Positions 53,444 to 62,906 are shown, counted from the stretch's first letter. The stretch is 64,000 nucleotides of DNA from Oceanobacillus rekensis (GCF_002153375.1 NZ_MTBQ01000001.1:723334-787333), one strand, 5' to 3'. A program made the numbers and translations. Notes: a model not told the origin generated them from the sequence alone.

Positions 53444-54248
53444 ACTTACGTATTTGTTCATTAATTTCTTTTAAATCATTCAAGCGTTCCACTACTTTTG
53501 CTGGTTCTCCACGTGTTGTGTGCCAGCTTAAAAATTGGAGCGCATCATGAAGCAAATACCAGTACATTCGTTCAAACAAATTCTCGCTTGGTGTGACTCC
53601 ATATCGAATCAGCCAGTCATTCCAGTTCTCCTTTGGGATATACCATTTTAGCAGCATGCCAAAATCCGTAACGGGATCAGCAATCATCGCATTATCCCAG
53701 TCAACGAGAAATATATTATTATCCTCCGTAAGAACAAGATTATTATGGTTAATATCACAATGGCAGACAACAAGTTTCTGCTTTCGTGTTCTTGGAAGCA
53801 ATTGCTCTAGATATTCAATTGCGACCTGGACTTCCACATGTTGTTCAATGAGATCCTTGGAATTCAAGAGATGTTTTATGTTTTCCAGGCTATCATCAGA
53901 TGTGGCGGGTTTTCTTCCCATACGGAGAAGCATATGCAATAATTCAGTGGAATGGTGAATCTTGTGCAGAATATCAGCGACACGCTGGTGCTGCATCTCA
54001 TGTGACTTCAATGGCCTTCCTTCAAGCCATTCCTGTGCGGTGATGACATCGCCATTTTCCATCCGCTTCGTCCAAATCAGCTTGGGAACAATTCCTTCAG
54101 CAGATAATACAGCGAGAAATGGGGATGAATTACGTTTCAGAAAAAGTCGTCTGTTATCTTTTTCCGCAACAAACGCCTCACCTGTGAGCCCGCCGGCCGG
54201 TGTTATATTCCAACCAATACCTAATGCTTGTCCAAGCCATTCGATCAT
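53433..54248 (-). CDS. ytmP: Aminoglycoside/choline phosphotransferase-fold kinase (YtmP-like)
   Basis: 271 residues. The APH fold motifs are intact: ATP-binding FLKRNSSPF region (about 40-48), catalytic loop VVCHCDINHNNLVL (about 155-168) and metal-binding IFLVDWDNAMIADP (about 172-185). The natural substrate of YtmP is not known; small-molecule kinases of this fold phosphorylate sugars, choline or amines. The frame opens 11 codons upstream to a TTG, but AAAGG before ATG 54248 favours the shorter form, with moderate certainty. Confidence 0.8.
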   Translation of the reverse strand: MIEWLGQALGIGWNITPAGGLTGEAFVAEKDNRRLFLKRNSSPFLAVLSAEGIVPKLIWTKRMENGDVITAQEWLEGRPLKSHEMQHQRVADILHKIHHSTELLHMLLRMGRKPATSDDSLENIKHLLNSKDLIEQHVEVQVAIEYLEQLLPRTRKQKLVVCHCDINHNNLVLTEDNNIFLVDWDNAMIADPVTDFGMLLKWYIPKENWNDWLIRYGVTPSENLFERMYWYLLHDALQFLSWHTTRGEPAKVVERLNDLKEINEQIRKFIL

Positions 54249-54340
54249 AACCTTTTCACATCTTTCAAAATTAGCGTTCAATACTCTATTTTATAGTGAA
54301 TTGTTCTAAAATACAAATTAGATTTACCGTGTTCACTCTA

Positions 54341-54521
54341 TTAATTAGTTCCCTCTGAGGCTGCACCATTAATTATCATTGGTTCAGCCTGCTTTCTTAT
54401 ACTGCTTGAATAGCATACATCTGTTTGTCCATCCACCTGAAATAGTATAGGGTGCTCGGCAGTTATTTTCAATGTTTTCGCTTCAAATGTTTCTACTTCC
54501 TTATATTTTCCATGTTTTCTT
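54341..54521 (-). pseudogene. 3' remnant of a diacylglycerol-kinase-like gene (ytlR)
   Basis: On the minus strand an open frame reads RKHGKYKEVETFEAKTLKI..., then EHPILFQVDGQTDVC, to a stop at 54341. The HPxxxQVDGE-type motif closes the catalytic fold in YegS/DagK lipid kinases. In B. subtilis ytlR lies between ytmP and ytlQ, exactly this position. The N-terminal three quarters are missing and the break coincides with the CTAAGGC repeat copy B (54522-54583). There is no start codon of its own. Confidence 0.75.
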
Positions 54522-54583
54522 AGAAAACTAAGGCCTACGCCAGGCCTATAGGCGTATGCCTTAGTTATACTTTCTTACTGCCA
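54522..54583 (+). repeat. CTAAGGC repeat, copy B, at the ytlR deletion junction
   Basis: AGAAAACTAAGGCCTACGCC ... TATACTTTCTTACTGCC. It contains AGGCCT and GGCGTA/TACGCC inverted pairs. It matches copy C (55679-55767) at both ends but lacks the GCACTTATGCA insert region. Confidence 0.7.
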
Positions 54584-54650
54584 AAAAACACCGTTATAAA
54601 CATTGCTCGGCGGAACCTGCTTTTGGATTAATTATAAATAGATACATGTA

Positions 54651-55631
54651 CTATTCCCCCATATCCCGAAATATATCTTTTTCCCGATTGGTTTCCCATT
54701 CTGGACGTTTTATGGAGGTTGTCTGACAATTTTTAAGTAATGCCTCTGCAACTTTCAATTGGGCATTTTTTAATGGAGAAGATAGACGACGTTTTTCATG
54801 AAACCAATCCGGATAATCTTGTTGCCCAATTATTTTTGTATGGTATGGCTCTGTTGCATATACAATCGAATTTGTCCGCGACAGTACTGTCTTTTTAATC
54901 GGGAAATCAATCTTATTTTTGACCAATATGCTATTTACAAGCTTTTCGGAACGTTTTAATGCAATGAGTGGGCTTAGTACTTTCGTATGCTCTTTGCCAT
55001 TTACCAGTGTCCATGTCCGTTCATCACCAGCCATGATAACAACACTTGAGTCTTTCTCAATATAATGAATAATCTCAATCCCGATTGGACTAATTAACAT
55101 AATCTCTGTTTCCACTGGTGCTTTCTTAATAGTAAATACTGGCAAATACATGATTAGATATGTATCTGGAAATCGTTGCAGCAAGTATTTCAGCAATGAA
55201 TTCTGGTAATAATCACTATTTACGATGGACGTTTCCGTTACAGTTGAAGTTGCCCAATTCATTTGGAAGTTGAATAGCTTATCAAGAAAATATTGTTTTA
55301 ACGCTTCCTCCGTTTCGGGTAAGTCTGCATATTCATTTTTTTCTTGAACGATCGCTTTTTCGGTCTCTTCTGCAATTGGACGTTTCCATTTAGCCATTAA
55401 TTTGGATAATCGCTTTATTGCTGGTTGGACTTCCCGTTCAATCACAGACTCAACCTCGTTTTCTGGTTGTTGGACTGTTTCTGGGTTCTCCCATATGTTG
55501 TAAAGTTTATTCCAATTATCTCTTTTCAATCGTATGTATTGGGTTGGGTAGCGAAATATATCCCACTCATAACGAGATATGTAGTCCTGTAGTTTAATAA
55601 GCTGTGCGATTAGTAACACCTCCCCGAACAC
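54651..55631 (-). CDS. ytlQ: YtlQ-like protein
   Basis: 326 residues in the longest frame (GTG 55631). Begins QLIKLQDYISRYEWDIFRYPTQYIRLK, mixed alpha/beta with conserved acidic and basic patches, no membrane segment; possibly a nuclease-related (NERD-like) protein. Position between ytlR and ytlP (thpR) matches B. subtilis ytlQ. The start is unclear: the strong GGGGAGG site (about 55619-55625) lies inside the frame, 7-9 nt before a CTA-ATC sequence with no ATG, GTG or TTG. A lost start codon or the weaker GTG 55631 are both possible. Confidence 0.65.
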   Translation of the reverse strand: MFGEVLLIAQLIKLQDYISRYEWDIFRYPTQYIRLKRDNWNKLYNIWENPETVQQPENEVESVIEREVQPAIKRLSKLMAKWKRPIAEETEKAIVQEKNEYADLPETEEALKQYFLDKLFNFQMNWATSTVTETSIVNSDYYQNSLLKYLLQRFPDTYLIMYLPVFTIKKAPVETEIMLISPIGIEIIHYIEKDSSVVIMAGDERTWTLVNGKEHTKVLSPLIALKRSEKLVNSILVKNKIDFPIKKTVLSRTNSIVYATEPYHTKIIGQQDYPDWFHEKRRLSSPLKNAQLKVAEALLKNCQTTSIKRPEWETNREKDIFRDMGE

Positions 55632-55678
55632 GCTGCAATCTAGCCACTATTTGCTTAAAGCCCGTATTGACACAGATT

Positions 55679-55767
55679 AGAAAACTAAGGCCTTCGTCAA
55701 GACTTTAGGCGTATGCCAAGCCCGCACTTATGCAGTAAAGAAAGTAGTTATACTTTCTTTACTGCCA
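55679..55767 (+). repeat. CTAAGGC repeat, copy C, overlapping the thpR 3' end
   Basis: AGAAAACTAAGGCCTTCGTC ... GCACTTATGCAGTAAAGAAA ... TACTTTCTTTACTGCC. Its right end encodes the last residues and stop codon of thpR (…LAVKKV on the minus strand). Confidence 0.7.
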
Positions 55768-56314
55768 ATGGAAATTTTACCACAACTTCGTATTTCGGCG
55801 ACTTAGCCGGATGAATCCGAAAAAGTACCACATCTGCAACATGCATCTTCTGTATAGACTTAAATTTTTCTTGCAGAAATGGTACTGTGTCTTTAGCAAG
55901 CGTATTTTCACCTGCCCATTTTTTTGCCAATGTAATATGTGGGCGGTATTCACGGCTTTCCTTTTCATAGCCAATTTGGACTGCACCATCTTCCACCACT
56001 TGTTGGAGTTTGGACAAACTATCCGTACGTTCGACCCCAGCCCATAAGACACGTGGTTTCTTTGGATTGCCAAACGTGCCGATTCCACCGACATTTAAAT
56101 CCATTGCCGGAATCTTTCCGACTGTCTGCAATTCTTTAATTAGCTGTTGTATATTATTATCATCAACTTCACCTAAAAACTTTAGCGTGATATGCAAATC
56201 TTCCCTATGTGGCCATTGCTTATAAGTCAAATGCTCTTTTAACTTTTCCTGCCATTCATTTAAGGTGGTTTTTAATTCTCTCGGCAATCGGATAGCAATA
56301 AAATAATGTGACAT
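55748..56314 (-). CDS. thpR: RNA 2',3'-cyclic phosphodiesterase (ThpR/LigT)
   Basis: 188 residues. Two HxTx motifs of the 2H phosphoesterase family: HITLKF (about 41-46) and HITLAKK (about 126-132). The opening MSHYFIAIRLP and IGTFGNPKKPRVLW are typical. It opens 2',3'-cyclic phosphates on RNA and is the YtlP equivalent, next to ytlQ. The final residues come from a dispersed repeat, so the natural C-terminus was probably slightly different. Confidence 0.9.
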   Translation of the reverse strand: MSHYFIAIRLPRELKTTLNEWQEKLKEHLTYKQWPHREDLHITLKFLGEVDDNNIQQLIKELQTVGKIPAMDLNVGGIGTFGNPKKPRVLWAGVERTDSLSKLQQVVEDGAVQIGYEKESREYRPHITLAKKWAGENTLAKDTVPFLQEKFKSIQKMHVADVVLFRIHPAKSPKYEVVVKFPLAVKKV

Positions 56315-56344
56315 CTGTGATCCCTCATTTTTATAATTTATTAA

Positions 56345-57067
56345 TTATAATGTATCCTTCAGTGACATACAATATGCTAACTCATTATCCGTCAGTTCCC
56401 GGTACTCACCGAGTTTCAGAGTGTCATCCAGTTTCAAATCACCCATACTCAAACGTTTCAAATAGGTAACCTTCTTCCCCACTGCTTCAAACATTCGTTT
56501 CACCTGATGAAACTTCCCCTCTGTGATCGTTACTTCAATCTCTGATATGTCACCGCTTTGCAAAATTCTCAGTTCACCTGGCTTCGCTTTATAGCCGTCT
56601 TCAAGTACAACACCCTCCTGAAAAGCAGTAACATCTTCATCTGTTACAAAGCCCGCAATCGTTGCATAGTAAGTTTTCCCGACATTCTTCTTCGGTGAAA
56701 CAAGTTGATGGGCAAGATCTCCATCATTGGTAAGTAACAGGAGACCTTCCGTATCTTTATCAAGGCGCCCTACAGGAAAAGGCTTAAAATGCAAAACGTC
56801 TTCCCTAAGCAAGTCAATCACAGTTTTCTCACGGGTATCGGTTGTTGCAGAGACATGGCCTGGTGCCTTATTCATCATCAAATAAATATATTGCTGGTAA
56901 GTAATGATTTCCCCTTTTACTTTAATATCATCTGCATCCGAATCAACTTTCATGCTGCTATCTTTAACGACAGTACCATTGACGGTAACTTGCTTCTTCT
57001 TCAGTAACATTTTTACATCTTTCCTGCTTCCAATTCCCATATTGGAAAGCAATTTATCGAGACGCAT
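56345..57067 (-). CDS. rsuA: 16S rRNA pseudouridine(516) synthase (RsuA/YtzG type)
   Basis: 240 residues from ATG 57067, 7 nt after GGAG (the ATG two codons upstream is too close). N-terminal S4 RNA-binding domain (MRLDKLLSNMGIGSRKDVKM), then the synthase domain with catalytic Asp in VGRLDKDTEGLLLLTNDG (about 99-116). It modifies small-subunit rRNA. It starts 13 bp after murJ on the same strand and is probably co-transcribed. Confidence 0.88.
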   Translation of the reverse strand: MRLDKLLSNMGIGSRKDVKMLLKKKQVTVNGTVVKDSSMKVDSDADDIKVKGEIITYQQYIYLMMNKAPGHVSATTDTREKTVIDLLREDVLHFKPFPVGRLDKDTEGLLLLTNDGDLAHQLVSPKKNVGKTYYATIAGFVTDEDVTAFQEGVVLEDGYKAKPGELRILQSGDISEIEVTITEGKFHQVKRMFEAVGKKVTYLKRLSMGDLKLDDTLKLGEYRELTDNELAYCMSLKDTL

Positions 57068-57079
57068 CTTCATTCTCCT

Positions 57080-58696
57080 TTATCGTCCTAAAAGTCTTCC
57101 AACTAACGGGATTCTCCCACCGAAAACCCGTTCCAGCAATGTGGAGGTATAGGCTAGTGCCAAATATACAAACCCACCACCAACGGCACCAATTAAAAGC
57201 ATAACTGTAGCAGCCCAGCGTGATTCTTCGTAAGGGATAAACAAACTCATAATACTTTTTAATATCCACACCACAATACACATAATCAATGTAAATATCA
57301 CTATAAGTACCGTACGCTTGATTGTTTGTTTAAACCTGAAATCAATCGCTGACTTAATCCGCCAGAAATTAAGGATAACAGCAATACCGGCTGCGATTGC
57401 CGTACCGAATATGGCCCCTTTTGCACCGAACATATGAATAAGCTGGCTGTTTAATAAAATTTTGGCAAATAACCCTGCAACTAAACTGATTACCGCATAG
57501 TTTTGCTGATCAATCCCTTGTAGAATTCCTGATGTTACGGTAAATAAGGCAAATAGCAATGCAATTGGCGCATACCAGGCAAGTAATGTACCTTTCATTT
57601 CAATATTTCCCATTCCAAATAAGGCACCATAAGCTTCATCCGATAAAATGGCGATTCCAACAGATGCTGGAATGACGAGTACTAAAATGATTTGAAGAGC
57701 CTGATTAATCTGCTTTGTGAGTATTTGTTCATTATTATTGGTAAATGATTGTGTCAGGCTCGGAAGCATTGCCAATGATAGGCCTGTTGCGATTGTCATT
57801 GGGATAATCACGATTTTATGGCCGTACATATTAATTACTGAATAAGCTTCAACCCAAACATCCTGTCGCCCGCTCGCAAGCATGGCCGGTTCGAATGTAA
57901 ATTGATCAACAAACTGGTATAAAGGAATTGCAAGACCAACTAATACGAATGGTCCAGCATAACGGAATAATTCTTTAAATAAATCACTTGTTCGAAAATC
58001 ATACGTATATAGCTGCTGATCTACTTGTCTATCTAGAGATGGCTTACGTTTTTTCCAGTAACTGGCTAAAACAACACAGGATCCCAATGCACCAATGAAA
58101 GCAGCAAATGTAGAAAAACCGACTGCTGTAACTATGGAACCGCCCATAACATGGAGAATAATATACGAACCAACTAAAATAAATGCAATCCTAACAATCT
58201 GCTCTACCACTTGGGAGACTGCTGTTGGTCCCATTGAATTATGTCCTTGAAAAAATCCTCGGACAATACTCATCGAAGGAATGATAATTAAGGCAATACT
58301 CACCATTCGGGTAACAAAAGCAACATCCTCAGCAGTTACGTCTCCCTCATCCCCTCTAATCATCCAATTTGCGAGCACATCTGCACCAAGAAACATGATG
58401 AGGAACGCAATAATGCCGGTTCCAAGCATGAGTGCACTCCCTGCCTTGAACATTCGCATCCCTGTTTCATAATCACCGAGTGAATTATACTTGGAAACAA
58501 ATTTGGATACTGCTAATGGGATTCCAACTGTTGAAAGACTAATAAATATACTATATGGCGTGTAGGCATAGGCATAAAGGGTCCCACCTTCGTCACCTAC
58601 CAGCGCATTAAATGGAATAACATAAAGCATTCCAAGCAACTTCGATAAAAATGAAGCCCCCGTCAAAAGCATCGTGCCTCTTACAATATTCGACAT
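57080..58696 (-). CDS. murJ: Lipid II flippase MurJ (YtgP type)
   Basis: 538 residues from ATG 58696 (AGGTGAAATA upstream); the frame extends further without a ribosome site. About 14 transmembrane helices of the MOP superfamily, with the opening GTMLLTGASFLSKLLGMLYV, VRGFFQGHNSMGPTAVSQV (about 148-166) and a positively charged cavity region. Members move lipid-linked peptidoglycan precursors across the membrane. It resembles YtgP of B. subtilis more than SpoVB because of the ytlQ/thpR/rsuA neighbourhood. Confidence 0.85.
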   Translation of the reverse strand: MSNIVRGTMLLTGASFLSKLLGMLYVIPFNALVGDEGGTLYAYAYTPYSIFISLSTVGIPLAVSKFVSKYNSLGDYETGMRMFKAGSALMLGTGIIAFLIMFLGADVLANWMIRGDEGDVTAEDVAFVTRMVSIALIIIPSMSIVRGFFQGHNSMGPTAVSQVVEQIVRIAFILVGSYIILHVMGGSIVTAVGFSTFAAFIGALGSCVVLASYWKKRKPSLDRQVDQQLYTYDFRTSDLFKELFRYAGPFVLVGLAIPLYQFVDQFTFEPAMLASGRQDVWVEAYSVINMYGHKIVIIPMTIATGLSLAMLPSLTQSFTNNNEQILTKQINQALQIILVLVIPASVGIAILSDEAYGALFGMGNIEMKGTLLAWYAPIALLFALFTVTSGILQGIDQQNYAVISLVAGLFAKILLNSQLIHMFGAKGAIFGTAIAAGIAVILNFWRIKSAIDFRFKQTIKRTVLIVIFTLIMCIVVWILKSIMSLFIPYEESRWAATVMLLIGAVGGGFVYLALAYTSTLLERVFGGRIPLVGRLLGR

Positions 58697-58884
58697 TATT
58701 TCACCTGCATCTATTTTCCGTTTATATTTTAAACTGCAAAAAGCAGCTTCTTCCAACTTAAACACTAAAATTCATTTTACCATACTTAATAAGCAGTTTC
58801 TTCTTATAATGTTTGTTCATTTTAGTAATAATTGAGAAATGTGGCGATTAAGTGGTACGATACTAACGAAAGGAATGAAGTGAA

Positions 58885-60159
58885 TTGATATATGATGTAA
58901 TCGTAATTGGCGGTGGACCCTCCGGCCTGATGGCAGCCATTTCTGCAGCAGAGCATGGTGCAAAAACAATGCTGCTTGAAAAAGGAAAGAAACTTGGTAA
59001 AAAACTCGCCATCTCAGGCGGTGGTCGATGTAATGTAACAAACCGTCTCCCACAGGAAGAGGTCATCAAGCATATTCCTGGAAATGGTAAGTTTCTATAT
59101 AGCGCTTTTTCTATTTTTAATAACTATGATATAATCGACTACTTTGAAAATATGGGTGTAGCATTGAAAGAAGAAGATCATGGTCGCATGTTCCCTGTCT
59201 CCAACTCCGCACAAAGTGTTGTTGACGCACTATTAGATAAACTGAAGGAATTAAATGTCACCGTAAAAATGAATACGAAAGTGAATGCAGTCCATTATGA
59301 TGAAAAGATGCATAACGTCATCTTGACTGAGGGCGAAAAATTGGAAACGAAGGCAATTGTTATTGCTGTTGGTGGTAAAGCAGTACCACATACAGGTTCA
59401 ACGGGTGATGGCTATGCTTGGGCCAAAAAGGCTGGCCATACAATCACTGAACTTTATCCGACAGAAGTTGCCCTTACTTCCAAGGAACCTTTTATCCAGA
59501 ATAAAAGCTTGCAGGGACTCTCGCTCCGCGGTATTGATTTATCAGTTTTAAATAAAAAAGGCAAACCGATTATCACGCATCGAATGGATATGATTTTCAC
59601 CCATTTTGGTGTATCAGGTCCTGCAGTACTTCGTTGCTCGCAATTTGTCGTTAAAGAGTTAATGAAGGGGCAGAAAAAGGTTCCAATGGTGCTCGATGCC
59701 CTGCCAGATGAAAACGAAGATAAACTGATTGAGGATATCCTGACTTCTATGGAAGAAAATCCGAAAAAAGCTTTTAAAAACATTGTGAAGGGTATTGTGC
59801 CAGAACGGCTTTTAACATATAACTTAAGGCAAAATGAAGTCGGTGATGAACAAAAATGCGCCAATATCTCAAAGGAAACTGTACGCTCGATTGTTCATGG
59901 TATTAAAAACTTCCAATTCTATGTTCATGGCTCCCTTCCGATCGAGAAAGCATTTGTGACAGGTGGTGGGGTTTCCATTAAGGAAATTGTTCCAAATACG
60001 ATGCAATCGAAAATCATGCACGGTCTTTATTTTTGTGGAGAAATTTTGGATATTCATGGCTATACAGGTGGCTATAATATAACTTCAGCTCTTGTAACCG
60101 GCAGACTTGCCGGAATGAATGCTGCAGAGGAAGTAAGTTACATGGTATATGATTCCTAG
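58885..60159 (+). CDS. ytfP: BaiN/HI0933-type FAD-dependent oxidoreductase (YtfP)
   Basis: 424 residues from TTG 58885. Rossmann FAD motif [22 protein letters not shown] (near 4-25, part given), [15 protein letters not shown] (about 37-51), [12 protein letters not shown], and the C-terminal FAD motif [20 protein letters not shown] (about 377-396, part). This is close to B. subtilis YtfP throughout. The family is flavin-dependent, with members acting as 3-dehydro-bile-acid reductases in gut bacteria; the role in Bacillus is unknown. Confidence 0.9.
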   Translation: MIYDVIVIGGGPSGLMAAISAAEHGAKTMLLEKGKKLGKKLAISGGGRCNVTNRLPQEEVIKHIPGNGKFLYSAFSIFNNYDIIDYFENMGVALKEEDHGRMFPVSNSAQSVVDALLDKLKELNVTVKMNTKVNAVHYDEKMHNVILTEGEKLETKAIVIAVGGKAVPHTGSTGDGYAWAKKAGHTITELYPTEVALTSKEPFIQNKSLQGLSLRGIDLSVLNKKGKPIITHRMDMIFTHFGVSGPAVLRCSQFVVKELMKGQKKVPMVLDALPDENEDKLIEDILTSMEENPKKAFKNIVKGIVPERLLTYNLRQNEVGDEQKCANISKETVRSIVHGIKNFQFYVHGSLPIEKAFVTGGGVSIKEIVPNTMQSKIMHGLYFCGEILDIHGYTGGYNITSALVTGRLAGMNAAEEVSYMVYDS

Positions 60160-60227
60160 CATTTTTTTTTGCTTTTGTGCCAACCTAATCCTGTCTGATA
60201 CTTTAAACTTGGGAGGATTGATGATAA

Positions 60228-60407
60228 ATGCAAAAGAATAATGCTTGGTTACCAATACTTGCTTCTGTCGGTGTAGGTGCTGCAACATATTACACAATGA
60301 CAAGAAATAATCAGAATCTCGGTCAAACAGTACAGAAAATGATGCCTTTTTTAACCGGGAGCAGCAGTGACAACACAGGTAACATGGATCCTAACGGTAT
60401 GATTTAA
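60228..60407 (+). CDS. Small membrane-associated protein, 59 residues
   Basis: ATG 60228 lies 11 nt after GGGAGG; an ATG at 60221 starts a 6-codon ORF in another frame. An N-terminal hydrophobic helix (WLPILASVGVGAATYYTM, 7-24) is followed by a polar tail ending SSSDNTGNMDPNGMI. It resembles the small YrzQ/DUF3918-type membrane proteins in build, but identity is not certain. A terminator follows 8 bp after the stop. Confidence 0.65.
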   Translation: MQKNNAWLPILASVGVGAATYYTMTRNNQNLGQTVQKMMPFLTGSSSDNTGNMDPNGMI

Positions 60408-60415
60408 ACAGACGG

Positions 60416-60455
60416 ATAAAGGAAGTGCAAGAATTGTTGCACTTCCTTTATTTTA
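60416..60455 (+). terminator. Terminator after the small membrane protein
   Basis: A 15-bp perfect stem ATAAAGGAAGTGCAA / TTGCACTTCCTTTAT, 6-nt loop, T-run. Confidence 0.85.
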
Positions 60456-60538
60456 ACTTTTTTATATAAACTGGAAAACACGACCCAATTCAGTGTATAA
60501 TTGTGAAATTAGACATCATATTTAAGGGGACTCAAAAA

Positions 60539-61720
60539 ATGAGACGATTTGGTTTACTCGGACGAATTATTATAGCTATCATACTTGGTATTGCAATTGG
60601 ATCTTTTGCAAATGAATGGTTGATCCAATTATTTGCTACATTCAATGGATTATTTGGAAACTTTCTAAGCTTTATCATCCCACTCATCATCATCGGGTTT
60701 ATCACACCAGGTATTGGATATATGGGACGTGGTGCAGGAAAGCTACTTAGTCTCACCGCTTTGCTCGCCTATGTTTCCACAATTGTGGCAGGTATCTTTG
60801 CATTCTTTGTAGCAAAGACATTTTATCCAACCTTGTTAAGTGGCCAATCCATGGAAATTTTCAGTGATCCGACGGAAGGTTTAAGTGAAGCATTTTTCAA
60901 TGTAGAAATGGCCCCACCAATGGAAGTGATTACAGCATTACTTATTTCATTTGTCGTTGGTATCGGAATTGCAGCAATAAAAAGTGATGCACTTCTAAAT
61001 CTTGCCAGTGACTTTCGTGATATCATCCAGCTTGTTATTGTAAAAGTAATCATTCCATTACTACCATTTCATATTTTCGGTATTTTCGCCAATATGACAC
61101 ATGCTGGGCAAGTTGCAACGATTTTAAGTGTATTTGCAAAGGTGTTTGTTATGATTATTATTCTTCATATCCTGTATCTAATCTTGCAATATTCAATTGC
61201 AGGTTCATTAAGAAAGCAAAATCCATTTAAAATGTTAAAAACGATGTCACCAGCATATTTCACGGCTCTAGGTACACAATCATCTGCAGCAACGATTCCA
61301 GTTACTTTAAAGCAAACTAAAACATTAAAGGTACGGTCAAACATTGCTGATTTTACCGTACCATTACTTGCCAATATTCACCTATCAGGTAGTACAATTA
61401 CAATTTTAAGCTGTGCTCTTGCAGTAGTATTTCTACAAGGGGAAACAATCTCATTCCTATCCATCTTGCCTTTCTTACTCATGCTTGGTGTAACGATGAT
61501 CGCAGCACCAGGAGTTCCTGGTGGAGCAGTAATGGCAGCGATTGGGCTGTTGGAAACCATGCTGGGATTTGGACCGACAATGGTATCTCTTATGATTGCA
61601 TTATACCTTTCCCAAGACAGCTTTGGCACAGCATGTAATGTAACCGGAGACGGTGCAATTACGTCGATTACAGATAGCATTAGTAAAAAGTGGAATATTA
61701 CAGAAACTGACAATGGTTAA
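60539..61720 (+). CDS. Dicarboxylate/amino acid:cation symporter (DAACS)
   Basis: 393 residues from ATG 60539 after AAGGGGACTCAAAAA. Eight-helix glutamate-transporter fold: LIIPLIIIGFITPGIG (about 44-59), the serine-rich hairpin GTQSSAATIPVTLK (about 256-269), and TM8 motif NVTGDGAITSITD (about 371-383). The usual NMDGT of TM7 is replaced by NIHLSGSTI (about 292-300), so the substrate may not be glutamate or aspartate. Sodium- or proton-driven uptake is expected. Single gene with its own terminator. Confidence 0.85.
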   Translation: MRRFGLLGRIIIAIILGIAIGSFANEWLIQLFATFNGLFGNFLSFIIPLIIIGFITPGIGYMGRGAGKLLSLTALLAYVSTIVAGIFAFFVAKTFYPTLLSGQSMEIFSDPTEGLSEAFFNVEMAPPMEVITALLISFVVGIGIAAIKSDALLNLASDFRDIIQLVIVKVIIPLLPFHIFGIFANMTHAGQVATILSVFAKVFVMIIILHILYLILQYSIAGSLRKQNPFKMLKTMSPAYFTALGTQSSAATIPVTLKQTKTLKVRSNIADFTVPLLANIHLSGSTITILSCALAVVFLQGETISFLSILPFLLMLGVTMIAAPGVPGGAVMAAIGLLETMLGFGPTMVSLMIALYLSQDSFGTACNVTGDGAITSITDSISKKWNITETDNG

Positions 61721-61730
61721 GTTTATCATG

Positions 61731-61765
61731 AAAAAGGATGGCTACAAGGCCATCCTTTTATTTTT
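61731..61765. terminator. Terminator between convergent symporter and glycosyltransferase
   Basis: AAAAGGATGGC / GCCATCCTTTT stem with a 6-nt loop and flanking A/T runs. Confidence 0.85.
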
Positions 61766-62906
61766 ATGCAAGAACCCTATATACCTCTTTCGTCAGTATT
61801 TCTTCACATTCTTCCACAAGATTTGAAAATATAGTGTCCCATGTTTGGGTCAATGCATATCTACTACCATGATAACTCATCATTTCTCTTTTCTTTTTAT
61901 CATCTAAAAGTTTCGTTATTGCCTCGACAAACTCACCTGTTTTTCTTTCTTCGCATAATATTCCTGTTTTATCCTGCTGAATAATCGTTCGAACCCCTCC
62001 TGCATTGGTTCCAACAACAGGCGTTCCACATGCTAAAGACTCTAGCACCACATTTCCAAACGTTTCTGTTGCGGAAGGAAATACGAATAAATCAGATGAT
62101 GCGTAAATTTGTGCTAACTCTTCGCCGGTCAAAAATCCAGTCAATGTCATATTGCTCGCTTCATGTTTTCTGAATTTACCTTTTAATGGCCCATCTCCAA
62201 CAATTATCCAATGAATGTTATTCCTATAACTTTCCTGCAGCATTTGGTTAATTTCAGGGATAAGCATAATGTCTTTCTCAGGAGAAAGCCTTCCAACATA
62301 GAGCAATATATTTTTTTCCTTTATATTATATTTATTTCGAATATGTTGTTTGTCATAATTTATATGGAAAATCGAATGATCAACTCCACGGGGCCATATC
62401 GATAAATTAGTGAATCCTTGTTTTTGTAATTGGTTTTTTGTATCACTCGAAGGGACAAAGGTTTTACTAAGAGGCTGATAAAACCATTGCATATATTTCC
62501 AAAGGAATTTTGATAAAAATTGCAAATCATAATATTCCAGGTACTTATCAAAGTCAGTGTGATAGGAACCAACTATAGGAATGTTTAATTTCTTAGCAAA
62601 ATGTAAGCCACATAAACCAATATTAAATGGTGTAGCCACATGAATAATATCAGGATTAAATCGTTGTAATTCTTCTTTTAAATGAGGTAGATTTGGTATT
62701 GCTAACCTGCATTCCCTGTATAGAAAAAATGGTAAGCTTGTAAATCGTAAAACATGTTTAGAAAATAAATCTTTATTGAAAGTTTTAGGAGCAAAAACAT
62801 AATATTCTATATCGTTTTCATCAAGATATTCTGTATATCGCTTTAAAGTTTTAGCTACTCCATTAACATCCGGAGCAAATGTGTCTGTGAAAATAGCTAT
62901 CTTCAT
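61764..62906 (-). CDS. Glycosyltransferase family 4
   Basis: 380 residues. The opening IFTDTFAPDVNGVAKTLKR (4-22) and the donor site EKDIMLIPEI... with FVFPSATETFGNVVLESLACG (near 276-296, part) and the EX7E motif are typical of GT4 enzymes such as GDP-mannose-dependent mannosyltransferases and diacylglycerol glucosyltransferases. The PAP2 gene lies 85 bp upstream on the same strand, suggesting a shared role in membrane glycolipid or polyprenyl-linked sugar metabolism. Donor and acceptor cannot be fixed by motif alone. Confidence 0.82.
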   Translation of the reverse strand: MKIAIFTDTFAPDVNGVAKTLKRYTEYLDENDIEYYVFAPKTFNKDLFSKHVLRFTSLPFFLYRECRLAIPNLPHLKEELQRFNPDIIHVATPFNIGLCGLHFAKKLNIPIVGSYHTDFDKYLEYYDLQFLSKFLWKYMQWFYQPLSKTFVPSSDTKNQLQKQGFTNLSIWPRGVDHSIFHINYDKQHIRNKYNIKEKNILLYVGRLSPEKDIMLIPEINQMLQESYRNNIHWIIVGDGPLKGKFRKHEASNMTLTGFLTGEELAQIYASSDLFVFPSATETFGNVVLESLACGTPVVGTNAGGVRTIIQQDKTGILCEERKTGEFVEAITKLLDDKKKREMMSYHGSRYALTQTWDTIFSNLVEECEEILTKEVYRVLA

